From: Acidimicrobiaceae bacterium
GTDB taxonomy: Bacteria > Actinomycetota > Acidimicrobiia > Acidimicrobiales > RAAP-2
Length of the DNA stretch: 64,000 bases
Direction of reading: 5' to 3'
Assembly (NCBI GenBank): GCA_003151235.1
Contig: PLWZ01000082.1
Coordinates: forward strand, 1 to 64,000
In this document: positions 17,895 through 25,807 of the stretch, one piece after another
Numbering within the stretch: the stretch's first letter is position 1
How the letters are laid out: the number at the start of each line of letters is the position of its first letter
Notes under the pieces: generated by a model
What the model was told of the DNA's origin: nothing
What the model saw: only the letters and a program-made list of their open reading frames with translations
Databases searched by the model: none
Made by a program: the position numbers and the translations under genes

Positions 17895-18233
17895 GCCTTG
17901 GCAATATCGATGCCTCCCGGGAGGTCGACGGGGGGTTCGATCAGCTCGAGGTAGGCGCCCGACAGCGGTCCGCATCACCTCGACGACGGATAGGTCCTTG
18001 ATGTCCCGATGGGCTCGCTCGATCGCGGCCACAGTCGCGGGGAAGCGGTCTTATGGGCTGGGGACGACGTGGAAGACGAGCGCGTCCTTGGTGCCGAAAT
18101 GGTGGGTCGGCAGGCCGGGCACGCGCCGATGCTGGTAAGAAATCGCCGCTGACCCGCGTTCGGCTGATGATCTCGGCTGTGCAGCGAGTAGGGCGCGCTC
18201 CGACCCCGCCTTTCCACCCGCGTGCTTCGGCAT
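17895..18233 (-). pseudogene. Frameshifted, truncated TetR regulator
   Basis: Reading this strand in switching frames recovers a TetR N-terminus. SERALLAA and ERGSAAIS lie in one frame, AEIIS in a second and SIGA in a third. These are followed by LPTHHFGTKDALVFHVV, then (after a two-base excess) AQDRFPATVAAIERAHRDIKDLSVVEVMRTAV, then (after another one-base excess) GAYLELIEPP. At least five indels and an in-frame TAA are present and the C-terminal half of the ligand domain is missing. The fragment aligns with the intact TetR at 4852-5493 (TSERALMAAATELIAQRG, HHFGSKNALVERV, ISDLSALEELRT), so it is a dead paralogue. Sequencing error is unlikely to give so many shifts in 340 bases. Confidence 0.75.
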
Positions 18234-18290
18234 CAATCGGCGCCGACAGCCTCGTCGCCGCACAGAATTGGGCGTGGACCGTACCCAATC

Positions 18291-18299
18291 ACTTGCTGT
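18291..18299. promoter_or_regulatory. Relic operator half-site ACTTGCTGT
   Basis: Nine bases match (on the opposite strand) the left arm of the operator at 5526-5546. The site lies between the TetR relic and the divergent amidohydrolase gene, just where the ancestral regulator would have bound. No second arm is preserved, so function is doubtful. Confidence 0.25.
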
Positions 18300-18356
18300 A
18301 CGATCCGCTAATAAGTGGCACCGATTTCGCATCTCCCGAAGGATTGAGGGTTCCGC

Positions 18357-19580
18357 ATGGCCAACGTCAGAGACGAGATCAAGGTCATCTTCGATGCCGA
18401 CAACCACTATTGGGAGGCGAGCGACGCCTTCACCCGCTATCGGGATCCGAAATTTGCCGAGCGCGGGGTGCAAGTGAAAGAGGTCGACGGTGTCGTGCGG
18501 TACGTCCTGGACGGTCAGGTGTTCCAGGCGCTTCCAGGACCAGGAGACGTCCATCCGAGGCCGAAGCCGGGCTCGTTCATGGACTACTTCTCGGGGAAGC
18601 TGTCCCGGCAGGAATTCTTGGCATCGTTCAATGAGCCGCCATCAGAGCACCCCGAGTGGTACCACCGCGACTCGCGGCTGAAGGTGATGGACGCGCAGAG
18701 CGTCGAGGCAGTGTGGATGTTCCCTTCGCAGGGTGTGGTACTCGAGGCGCCGATGTTGGAGAGCGACGTCGAGGCGGCTATCGAGGTCTGTCGGTCTTTC
18801 AACCGCTGGATCGAAGACGAGTGGGGCTTCGCCTATAAGGACCGCATCTTCGGCGTGCCGTACCTGAACATGTCGGATCCCGACGCGCTCGCCGCCGAGC
18901 TCCAGTGGTGCTTGGATCGCGGTGCCCGGGTGGTTGCCATCCGCCACGGCGCGGCGGTAACGGCGAAGGGACTTCGGTCACCGGCCGATCCGATCTTCGA
19001 CCGCTTTTGGGGGCTCGCGCAGGAGTCCGGTGTCGTCGTGTCGTCGCACGACGGTGCGGACAACACCTACGCCGACATGTACATGCTGCTGGACCGGAAG
19101 TGGGGTGCGTCAGCGATCCCGGGGCCCGAGGCGTCCCACGAAAACATGCGGATGATGGGGGGCGGTTCGGTTTTCGGAGCGCTCATGAAGAACCGGATCG
19201 TCCACGACTTCGCCTACATCCTCGTGGGCCATCGGCTCTTCGAGCGGTTTCCGCGGCTGAAGGTTGCCTACATCGAGAATGGCGCCGCCTGGGTCCCGTC
19301 GCTGCTGCAAGCCCTTGAGTACCTGGGCCATGGCGGCGACTACCTGAGCAACCCGAGGGACCAGTTCATCGAGCACTGCTGGGTCGCGCCTTTCGTCGAA
19401 GAGAGCGTCGACGAGCTCGCCCGGCATCTCCCGTCCGAGCGGATACTTTTCGGCTCGGACTGGCCCCATGGCGAAGGATTCCCGGAGCCGAAGGACTTCT
19501 TCGAGAACGTCGCCAACTTCTCGGTCGACGACCAGCGCCGAATCATGTACGAAAACGCCCGCGAGCTGACGTTCTCGTAG
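18357..19580 (+). CDS. Amidohydrolase-2 family metal-dependent hydrolase (paralogue 2)
   Basis: 407 residues. First-strand motif FDADNHYWEASDAF, later VVVSSHDG, KVAYIENGAAW and ILFGSDWPHGEG with the metal/catalytic Asp. It is nearly collinear with the product at 21403 (same VHPRPKPGS, YHRDSRLKVMD, GVPYL order). The start ATG is preceded by GAAGGA/GAGGG. The decayed TetR gene lies directly upstream and divergent, so its original control may be lost. The substrate is unknown; an aromatic or cyclic carboxylate is the family norm. Confidence 0.9.
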   Translation: MANVRDEIKVIFDADNHYWEASDAFTRYRDPKFAERGVQVKEVDGVVRYVLDGQVFQALPGPGDVHPRPKPGSFMDYFSGKLSRQEFLASFNEPPSEHPEWYHRDSRLKVMDAQSVEAVWMFPSQGVVLEAPMLESDVEAAIEVCRSFNRWIEDEWGFAYKDRIFGVPYLNMSDPDALAAELQWCLDRGARVVAIRHGAAVTAKGLRSPADPIFDRFWGLAQESGVVVSSHDGADNTYADMYMLLDRKWGASAIPGPEASHENMRMMGGGSVFGALMKNRIVHDFAYILVGHRLFERFPRLKVAYIENGAAWVPSLLQALEYLGHGGDYLSNPRDQFIEHCWVAPFVEESVDELARHLPSERILFGSDWPHGEGFPEPKDFFENVANFSVDDQRRIMYENARELTFS

Positions 19581-19662
19581 CCCAGCCACCACCACAGCAA
19601 GCAGCCGCAACAACCACCAATCGGACGTGAATTTTAGTCTCGCGAACCTCAAAGGAGCGGAA

Positions 19663-21390
19663 ATGTCGACCTATGACATCGTCATCAAAGGGGGCACCGT
19701 CATCGACGGGCTCCGCACGCCGCGCTTCCGGTCTGACATCGCCATCAAGGACGGCAGGATTGCCATGATCGGCTCGGTCGACGCTGCCGACGGGGCCGAG
19801 GTAGTCGACGCCTCCGGCAAGATCGTCGCTCCGGGCGCCGTCGACCTGCATACGCACTACGACAGCCAGGTGTTCTGGGACCCGTGGTGCACAATGTCTG
19901 GTTGGCACGGCGTCACGAGCGTGGTGATTGGCAACTGCGGCTTCGGGTTCGCGCCGTGCCGTCCTGAAGACCAGGACCGGGCCATGCTGACCGTCTCTCG
20001 GAACGAGGCGGTGCCGCTGAAGACGATGCGGGCTGGGATGCCCTGGGACTGGGTGACGTTCCCGGAGTTCCTCGACAGTATTGACCGCACGCCGAAGGGC
20101 GTGAACATGATGTCGCTGGTGCCGTTGGCGCCGCTGTACGCCTACGTCGTTGGGGTCGAAAAGGCGAAGGAGCAGCGGGCGAGCGACGAGGAGCTAGAGA
20201 AGATGTGCCAGCTCCTCGAAGAGGCGATGGAGGCCGGCGGATGCGGCTGGAGCGCGCAGCTGTTGGGTGACGTCTTCAACGTCCAGCGCGACTTCGATGG
20301 CTCCCCGATGGTCACCGACATGATGACCGAGCGCGAGCTGGTCGCCTTCTCGCGGGCTCTTCGCAAGATCGGCCGGGGTACAACCCAGATCACGGGTTCA
20401 ATGGACGCCGCGGCACTGATCGCCCGGGAGAGCGGCCGGCCGATCATCTGGAACGCGTTGGGCGTCACCGGCGAGGTTAACCAGCACGGTGAGATGCGGT
20501 ACCCGCACCGGGAGGCCATTGAGCGCCTGCGGCAGCTAAACGAAGAGGAGGGCGTCCGCGTGTGGGCCCAGGCCAGCACGGTGCGGTTCCGTTCGGAGAT
20601 CAACCTCGAGGAGTACAACCTCATGGACGCAGACGCCGCGTGGCGCGAAGCCTGTCTCGGCACCATCGAGGAGAAGATTGTCAAGTTTGCCGACCCGGAG
20701 CGTCGCGTCGGCCTGAAGGCGGCGATCGAACAGTACGGCGGCGGGTTCGGTGCGGCCCGTTACCCATTGGCCGAGATCAAAGTCAACTGGATCTCGAGCG
20801 ACGCACCCAACGCTCAGGAGTTGAAGGAGCGGTACGAGGGTTGGACGATCGGTGAGATCGCGGCTCGCGAGGACAAGGACCTCCTCGACGCCATGCTCGA
20901 CGTCGCCGTCGCCACCCACCTGAAGGCGGGATTCGGCACGACCATGGTCGAGATGGACCCGGAGGCGATGCGAGAGGTGGCCAACTCGACGATGGCGCTC
21001 CCGGGCGTCAGCGACGGCGGCGCGCACACGAAGTTCATCACGACCGGTCGGTACGCCACCGAGATGCTGGCCCACTGGGTGCGCGAGTGCGAGATCATGT
21101 CGCTTGAGGACGCCCATTGGCGCCTGTCGGCCTACCCGGCGATGGCGGTCGGCCTAAAGGACCGTGGGTCGATCGCGGAAGGTAAGCCGGCCGATGTCGT
21201 CGTCTACGACCCCGACACCGTCGATTGCCTCGATCAGGAGCGGCTGTTTGACTACCCGGCCGGCGAGTGGCGGCTTGTCCAGAAGGCCGTCGGCTACGAC
21301 CGGATCATCGTGAACGGTCAGACGACGTTCATCGATGGCGAGTGTACCGACGCTACGCCGGGCCAGCTGCTGCGGCATGGCGCGGCGTAG
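19663..21390 (+). CDS. N-acyl-D-amino-acid deacylase-like amidohydrolase (amidohydrolase-3)
   Basis: 575 residues from the ATG with AAAGGAG eight bases upstream; the longer frame from 19627 lacks conservation. Features: VIKGGTVIDGLRTPRFRSDIAIKDGRI composite barrel opening, DLHTHYDSQ metal motif, GNCGFG, SDGGAHT and the closing RGSIAEGKPADVVVYDP. It belongs to the D-aminoacylase branch of cyclic amidohydrolases and should hydrolyse an amide or cyclic amide. Placed between two amidohydrolase-2 paralogues, it probably works on the same substrate series, although this is only context. Length matches the actinobacterial subgroup. Confidence 0.9.
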   Translation: MSTYDIVIKGGTVIDGLRTPRFRSDIAIKDGRIAMIGSVDAADGAEVVDASGKIVAPGAVDLHTHYDSQVFWDPWCTMSGWHGVTSVVIGNCGFGFAPCRPEDQDRAMLTVSRNEAVPLKTMRAGMPWDWVTFPEFLDSIDRTPKGVNMMSLVPLAPLYAYVVGVEKAKEQRASDEELEKMCQLLEEAMEAGGCGWSAQLLGDVFNVQRDFDGSPMVTDMMTERELVAFSRALRKIGRGTTQITGSMDAAALIARESGRPIIWNALGVTGEVNQHGEMRYPHREAIERLRQLNEEEGVRVWAQASTVRFRSEINLEEYNLMDADAAWREACLGTIEEKIVKFADPERRVGLKAAIEQYGGGFGAARYPLAEIKVNWISSDAPNAQELKERYEGWTIGEIAAREDKDLLDAMLDVAVATHLKAGFGTTMVEMDPEAMREVANSTMALPGVSDGGAHTKFITTGRYATEMLAHWVRECEIMSLEDAHWRLSAYPAMAVGLKDRGSIAEGKPADVVVYDPDTVDCLDQERLFDYPAGEWRLVQKAVGYDRIIVNGQTTFIDGECTDATPGQLLRHGAA

Positions 21391-21402
21391 GGGGGACCGG
21401 GT

Positions 21403-22620
21403 ATGACCACTGGCAACGAGGCGATCAAGACGATCTTCGACGCCGACAACCACTACTGGGAGACGAGCGATGCCTTCACCCGCTATCGCGATCCCAAGTT
21501 CGCGGAGCGGGGCGTGCGCCTCGTAGACCTCGATGGCAACGGCAAGCCGCGCTACGTGATCGGCGACCGGATCCATCCGATCCTCCCTGGGCCCGGCGAC
21601 GTGCACCCGCGCCCCCGGCCCGGCGCGCTGTACGACTACTTCGCCGGCAAGAGCGACAAGGCTCGCCTGGGCGATGAGCTCTCATGCGAGGACCCGAAGG
21701 CGCACCCGGAGTGGTTCGATCGCGACGCCCGCCTGCGGTGCATGGACGAGCAAGGGGTCGAGGCCCTGTGGATATTCCCGTCGCAGGCCGTCTGCATGGA
21801 GGGCCCGATGCAGCCTGACATCGAGGCGTCCGTACATATCCTCAGCGCGTTTAACCGTTGGCTCGAGGAGGATTGGGGCTTCTCTTACCGGAACCGGATC
21901 TTCGGCGTGCCATTCCTGACCCTGTCCGACGTCGAGCTCGCCGTCGAGGAGCTCGAGTGGTGTATCGAGCACGGCGCCCGCGTCGTCTCGATTCGCAACG
22001 GTCCCGCCTTCACGCCCGACGGCACGAAGTCGCCGGCCGACCCAATGTTCGATCCGTTCTGGGCCCGCGTTGCCGAAGCCAAGGTGGTCGTGGCACCGCA
22101 TGCGGGCTTCGAGGACGGCTACACGAAGGTTAATCAGGCGATTTCGGAGGAGTGGGGGCGGTCGGTAACTTCGACGGGAATGGGTGACGCGGCGGCATCG
22201 ACGATCATCTCCATGCTCATGAAGCACCGCCTAGTTCACGACTTCGCCGCCGTCCTCGTGGCCGACAAGCTCTTCGAGCGCAACCCGGGTGTGCGCGTCG
22301 CCTACATCGAGAACGGCGGTACGTGGGTGGGCGACCTGCTTCAAGGCCTCCAGGTGCTGCACGGCCAGAACCCCGGCATGTTCACGAAGAACCCGGTTGA
22401 CCAGTTCCGCGACAACTGTTGGGTGGCACCGTTCGTCGAGGACAGCGTTGCCGATCTGGCGCAGCACCTCCCGGTCGAGCGGATCTTGTTCGGGTCGGAC
22501 TGGCCACACGCGGAGGGACTCCGGCATCCGCGCGACTTCTTCAAGAACGTCGAAGAGTTCTCGATTGACGACCAGCGCAAGATCATGGTGGAGAACGCCC
22601 GTCAGCTGACGCTCGCGTAG
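21403..22620 (+). CDS. Amidohydrolase-2 family metal-dependent hydrolase (paralogue 3)
   Basis: 405 residues. FDADNHYWETSDAF opens the barrel, VVVAPHAGFEDG lies mid-barrel and ILFGSDWPHAEG carries the catalytic Asp. It is the closest paralogue of the 18357 product. It starts 13 bases after the deacylase stop with GGGGGA before the ATG, so the two are co-transcribed. A GC-rich hairpin follows immediately. Two near copies in one operon suggest either a heteromer or two substrates of one pathway. Confidence 0.9.
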   Translation: MTTGNEAIKTIFDADNHYWETSDAFTRYRDPKFAERGVRLVDLDGNGKPRYVIGDRIHPILPGPGDVHPRPRPGALYDYFAGKSDKARLGDELSCEDPKAHPEWFDRDARLRCMDEQGVEALWIFPSQAVCMEGPMQPDIEASVHILSAFNRWLEEDWGFSYRNRIFGVPFLTLSDVELAVEELEWCIEHGARVVSIRNGPAFTPDGTKSPADPMFDPFWARVAEAKVVVAPHAGFEDGYTKVNQAISEEWGRSVTSTGMGDAAASTIISMLMKHRLVHDFAAVLVADKLFERNPGVRVAYIENGGTWVGDLLQGLQVLHGQNPGMFTKNPVDQFRDNCWVAPFVEDSVADLAQHLPVERILFGSDWPHAEGLRHPRDFFKNVEEFSIDDQRKIMVENARQLTLA

Positions 22621-22622
22621 TC

Positions 22623-22643
22623 GCTGCTCGATCTGGGAGCAGC
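22623..22643 (+). terminator. Hairpin terminator after amidohydrolase operon
   Basis: A perfect 7-base stem GCTGCTC/GAGCAGC with a 7-base loop begins three bases after the stop at 22620. There is no T-tract, which is common in actinobacteria. It would separate this operon from the opposing lactonase gene. Confidence 0.45.
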
Positions 22644-22782
22644 CGGTTCCGTTCGGCGTCGGTGCCGGCAGGCGGGTCCGTCTCGCAGCTCCTGTAGGCC
22701 AGGGACCTGCTGTCGTGACTCGCCGTCGAAGGGTCTGCTGCTGAGCTTCACCCAGGTCGCCGCCGTCGTATTGACGATGCGG

Positions 22783-23619
22783 TTACGGTGAACCGGTACC
22801 AGGGATGTCCACTTCGACGATGTGAATCGTGGCGTCGTGGGTGCCTTTGATGGATTCGCCCGGGAGCTCCTTTGAGGTCAGCAGGAACAGTGTGCGCAGC
22901 TCCGGGCCGCCGAGGGTGCAAGCGATCGCGAGCCGTTCGGCCATCGGGATGCGCTCAAGGATCTCGCCACCCGGAGCGATACGTTGGAATTCGTGCGCTA
23001 GCGGCATGGCTGCCCAAAGCGCACCTTCGGCATCGATGCAGATGCCATCGGGTCCATACGGCGCGCACTCTGCGAACACCCGGCGACCGGTGAGCGAGCC
23101 GTCCGGGGCGATGTCGAATTCGGTAAACCGACGGCCGAGTGACTCGGCCACGATCAACCTGCGCCCTCCTTGCGTGACCACGCAGCCGTTCGGGAACGTG
23201 ATGTCTTCCGCCACGATTCGAGCCGAACCGTCCGGCTCGACGAGCACGAGTACGCCGCGCGGGTCCGAAACGGGGGGGAATGTGCCCACGTAGGCGTTGC
23301 CCCGGCCGTCTACGACCATGTCGTTGCACCGGTCGCTGACCAACGGACTCAGGTTGGCGTGGACGGTCACGTTCCGACCGTCGATGCGGAGAATCTCCGG
23401 TTCGAGCATCGAGACCACTAGCAGCGTTCCGTCGGGAAGGAAGCCGAGCCCTGAAGGCTCGCGTCCCGGGAGTTCAGCCACGGTTTCCAGCCGTCCGCGG
23501 AGATCCACCGTCCGGACCGCCTCGCCGTGCATGTCAGAGAACCAGAGTCGCTCACCGCGCCAACGGGGTCCCTCAGCGAAGACGAAGCCATCGGCGAGCA
23601 ACTTCGGTATACGGGTCAT
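22783..23619 (-). CDS. SMP-30/gluconolactonase-family lactonase
   Basis: 278 residues of six-bladed beta-propeller. GFVFAEGPRW provides the first metal Glu, NDMVVDGRGNAYVG and DGICIDAEGALW the Asn and Asp positions of the family. Such enzymes hydrolyse sugar or other lactones with a divalent metal. A lactonase would suit products of the Baeyer-Villiger monooxygenase, although that gene is 15 kb away. It faces the amidohydrolase operon tail-to-tail and appears to be a single-gene unit. Confidence 0.9.
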   Translation of the reverse strand: MTRIPKLLADGFVFAEGPRWRGERLWFSDMHGEAVRTVDLRGRLETVAELPGREPSGLGFLPDGTLLVVSMLEPEILRIDGRNVTVHANLSPLVSDRCNDMVVDGRGNAYVGTFPPVSDPRGVLVLVEPDGSARIVAEDITFPNGCVVTQGGRRLIVAESLGRRFTEFDIAPDGSLTGRRVFAECAPYGPDGICIDAEGALWAAMPLAHEFQRIAPGGEILERIPMAERLAIACTLGGPELRTLFLLTSKELPGESIKGTHDATIHIVEVDIPGTGSP

Positions 23620-23916
23620 GCTCGCATTCTGGGATCACGACGGCTTGCCGTCAACATGCTTGTGTTGATCAGTTCCGAGAACTCGGCCAGAGCTCGAAAC
23701 CGTCGCGTCGAAGCGTGCACCCTCGAACTGATTCGTCTCGACAGCACAGATCACCTCCAGGTTCGGAGCATCCTGACGAACTGCGATCACCTTCGGTGAA
23801 AGCGCGAGCATGAATAGCAAACCTCCACCGATTCGTTGGAGCGGATCGACCCAAAACCTTCTCTGGCATCCACAACGGCCGGCGGGTGGTTCTCGTCTGA
23901 CACCTATTGCCGCGTT
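23620..23916. other. Intergenic region, no gene seen
   Basis: About 300 bases between the lactonase start and the TetR stop, both on the minus strand. It should carry the lactonase promoter. The short open frames have no recognisable content and I see no strong hairpin. Confidence 0.4.
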
Positions 23917-24537
23917 CTAAGTCTTCCGGTTGGTAATCCCCCGGATGAAGATCTCAGCGAAAGGCTTTGCCACGTCGTGAGCCGACAGGCTCCCGCCCGG
24001 CTTGAGCCACAGGTAGCTGTAGTTGTGCATACCGAGCCACGCGAGAGCGGTGAGCCTCGCGTCGACGTCACCGAACTCCCCGCACTCGATGCCGGCCTGC
24101 AGGATCGCCTCGACCTTCTGCTCGTACTCATGTCGACGCACGTGGAACCGCTCAGCGCGTTCGCCGGTGAGTCCGTGGAACTCATGGAGGACCACCCACG
24201 AATGATCGGGGTAGCAATAGATGATCTCCAGCAGTTCGTCCCCGAGCAGGGCCAGCTGAGCCGATGGTGACCGCTCCGTTTCCACGGCTCGATCAGCGCT
24301 GAGCATCACTTCATCCATGACGCGGTCGTGGATGGCGGCGAGAAGCTCCTCTTTCGAACCTATGTAGTGGTAGAGCGCTCCCTTACCGAGACCGTTGGCC
24401 GCACAGAGTTCCGCGATCCCTGTGGCGTGGTATCCGCGCTGCGCAAAGACCCGTGCCGAGGTGTCCACGATCGCCTCGTACCGCGCTCGCCAGTTCTGGC
24501 TTCGCCGAGGTTCGACACGCGCTTCAGCAAGCGGCAT
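23917..24537 (-). CDS. TetR-family regulator, KstR2-like C-terminal domain
   Basis: 206 residues from the ATG at 24537; an upstream GTG-containing extension to 24582 is possible. The helix-turn-helix is VDTSARVFAQRGYHATGIAELCAANGLGKGALYHYIGSKEELLAAI. The C-terminus (WLKPGGSLSAHDVAKPFAEIFIRGI) resembles the end of KstR2, the repressor of steroid-ring catabolism that senses a CoA thioester. It is divergent from the diketone-hydrolase/P450 operon, whose upstream region contains an inverted repeat related to a second site before the Rieske operon. I infer that it controls both. Confidence 0.88.
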   Translation of the reverse strand: MPLAEARVEPRRSQNWRARYEAIVDTSARVFAQRGYHATGIAELCAANGLGKGALYHYIGSKEELLAAIHDRVMDEVMLSADRAVETERSPSAQLALLGDELLEIIYCYPDHSWVVLHEFHGLTGERAERFHVRRHEYEQKVEAILQAGIECGEFGDVDARLTALAWLGMHNYSYLWLKPGGSLSAHDVAKPFAEIFIRGITNRKT

Positions 24538-24943
24538 GGGCACCGACGCTACACGGGTGCGTGTCGTTGGCGGATTCCACAACGGGGCAGTCGATCAAGC
24601 TGAAGCGATCGCATCGGGTGGGTTTGTGCGGACAAACGCGGCTAGTGACCCGACTAGCGGTCGAACACCGTCATGGAGCCGGTCGCAACGGCTGGATCGC
24701 CCGCCCCGACAAACGTCCGGCCGATCGTCGCACCCACGAGGCGGCCGGGCTCGCGAAAGGGCTGGCCGGGCGCCACCGACCGTCGGTGTCGACCGATGGT
24801 TCGTGGCCCCTTTCCCCCGCTCGGCTAGGTCCAGATAGCGGCAGCTATACGGTCGGGACCAGGTGCGAGCTATGGGGTACTTTGAGCCGCCATAGGCTGT
24901 ACTGGTCGGTACAAAAGTGCCTGCGAGTTCCGGAGGGGGACGG
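24538..24943. other. Divergent regulatory region
   Basis: About 400 bases between the TetR gene and the hydrolase/P450 operon with no supported gene. It contains the candidate operator at 24898-24913 and a strong GGAGG ribosome-binding site at 24932-24936. Its length leaves room for two promoters. Confidence 0.5.
24898..24913. promoter_or_regulatory. Candidate operator TGTAC-N6-GTACA
   Basis: A perfect 5-base inverted repeat with spacer TGGTCG. Read on the minus strand with one flanking base, the site begins TTGTACCGACC, and the same eleven bases occur at 28841-28851 inside the palindrome before the Rieske operon. It lies about 30 bases before the first gene of the hydrolase/P450 operon, the expected position for repression. 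Confidence 0.5.
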
Positions 24944-25795
24944 TTGGTAAAGCGAACCCGTTTCGCGGAGTACAAGGACAGCTACGCAAACTACAAGTTC
25001 GAGCTGAGCGAAGAGGGCATCCTCTTCATGCAGTGTCACACCGACGGCGGGCCCCTCCATTGGGAGTGGGCGTCACATGACGGGATGTCCGATGCGTTCG
25101 CCGATGTCGCCGGGGATCGCGAGATCAGGGCGGTGATCCACACCGGCACCGGGGACACCTACAACCACAGTTGGGGCCGGCCGGTCACAGACAGCGGCAA
25201 GCCGCTGTACAACGCGTATGCCGACGCCGAGGGTGTGTCGATCATGGACGAGAAGTCTTGGTATGGCCGCATGCTCCTCGAGAACCTGTTGGCCATCGAT
25301 GTACCCATGGTTGCCGCGATCAACGGCCCCTGCAGCATGCACTCCGAGGTGCCGCTTCTCATGGACATCGTGCTCGCGTCCGAGGACGCATGGTTCCAGG
25401 ACCTCTCGCACTTCCCGCGCGGGATGGTGCCCGGCGACGGGCAGCATGTGATGTGGGAGGCGCTTGTCGGTCCGAGTCGCGCCCGCTACCTGCTGTTGAC
25501 GGGGTACAAGCTGACGGCCCAAGAGGCCCGGGAGTGGGGCGTGGTCCACGAGGTCCTGTCCAAGGACAAGCTCCTCGATCGGGCATGGGAGATCGCTCGT
25601 CAGATCGCCATGCGCCCGCCGATCGCAACCCGGAACACGCGTCATATCCTCGTGCAAAACCTCAAGCGGGCCTTCCTGGACGAACTCGACCACGGCCTTC
25701 AGGCCGAGATGTGGGCCCAACGGCAGTTTTTCCCGTTCGGTGCGGGAATGCAGGGCCTCGACCGGCCATGGGACCAGAAACCGTGGTCCGACTGA
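24944..25795 (+). CDS. 6-Oxocamphor-hydrolase-like beta-diketone hydrolase (crotonase fold)
   Basis: 283 residues from a TTG with GGAGG seven bases upstream. From family knowledge, 6-oxocamphor hydrolase (Rhodococcus OCH/CamK) cleaves a cyclic 1,3-diketone by a retro-Claisen reaction using His45, His122, His145, Asp154 and Glu244. Here the equivalents are His45 (ASHDGM), His133 (SMHSEV), His156 (LSHFPRG), Asp165 (PGDGQH) and Glu255 (QAEMW). The last four share an 11-residue offset, so every catalytic position is kept. Other shared segments are LLENLLAIDVP and the YLLLTGYKL stretch. CoA-ester hydratase function is less likely. It heads an operon with a P450 and ferredoxin, matching the order of chemistry in camphor breakdown: hydroxylate, oxidise to the diketone, cleave. 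Confidence 0.9.
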   Translation: MVKRTRFAEYKDSYANYKFELSEEGILFMQCHTDGGPLHWEWASHDGMSDAFADVAGDREIRAVIHTGTGDTYNHSWGRPVTDSGKPLYNAYADAEGVSIMDEKSWYGRMLLENLLAIDVPMVAAINGPCSMHSEVPLLMDIVLASEDAWFQDLSHFPRGMVPGDGQHVMWEALVGPSRARYLLLTGYKLTAQEAREWGVVHEVLSKDKLLDRAWEIARQIAMRPPIATRNTRHILVQNLKRAFLDELDHGLQAEMWAQRQFFPFGAGMQGLDRPWDQKPWSD

Positions 25796-25807
25796 AATGA
25801 CCGCGGC

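Noticed and set aside
19581-19662. CAGCAAG string at about 19595 as a third TetR operator
   Set aside because: It lies in a low-complexity CAACCACC-rich spacer with no second arm and is probably chance.
16632-23619. Genomic island or mobile element around the TetR relic
   Set aside because: No integrase, transposase, tRNA gene or direct repeats were seen; decay of one regulator alone does not show mobility.
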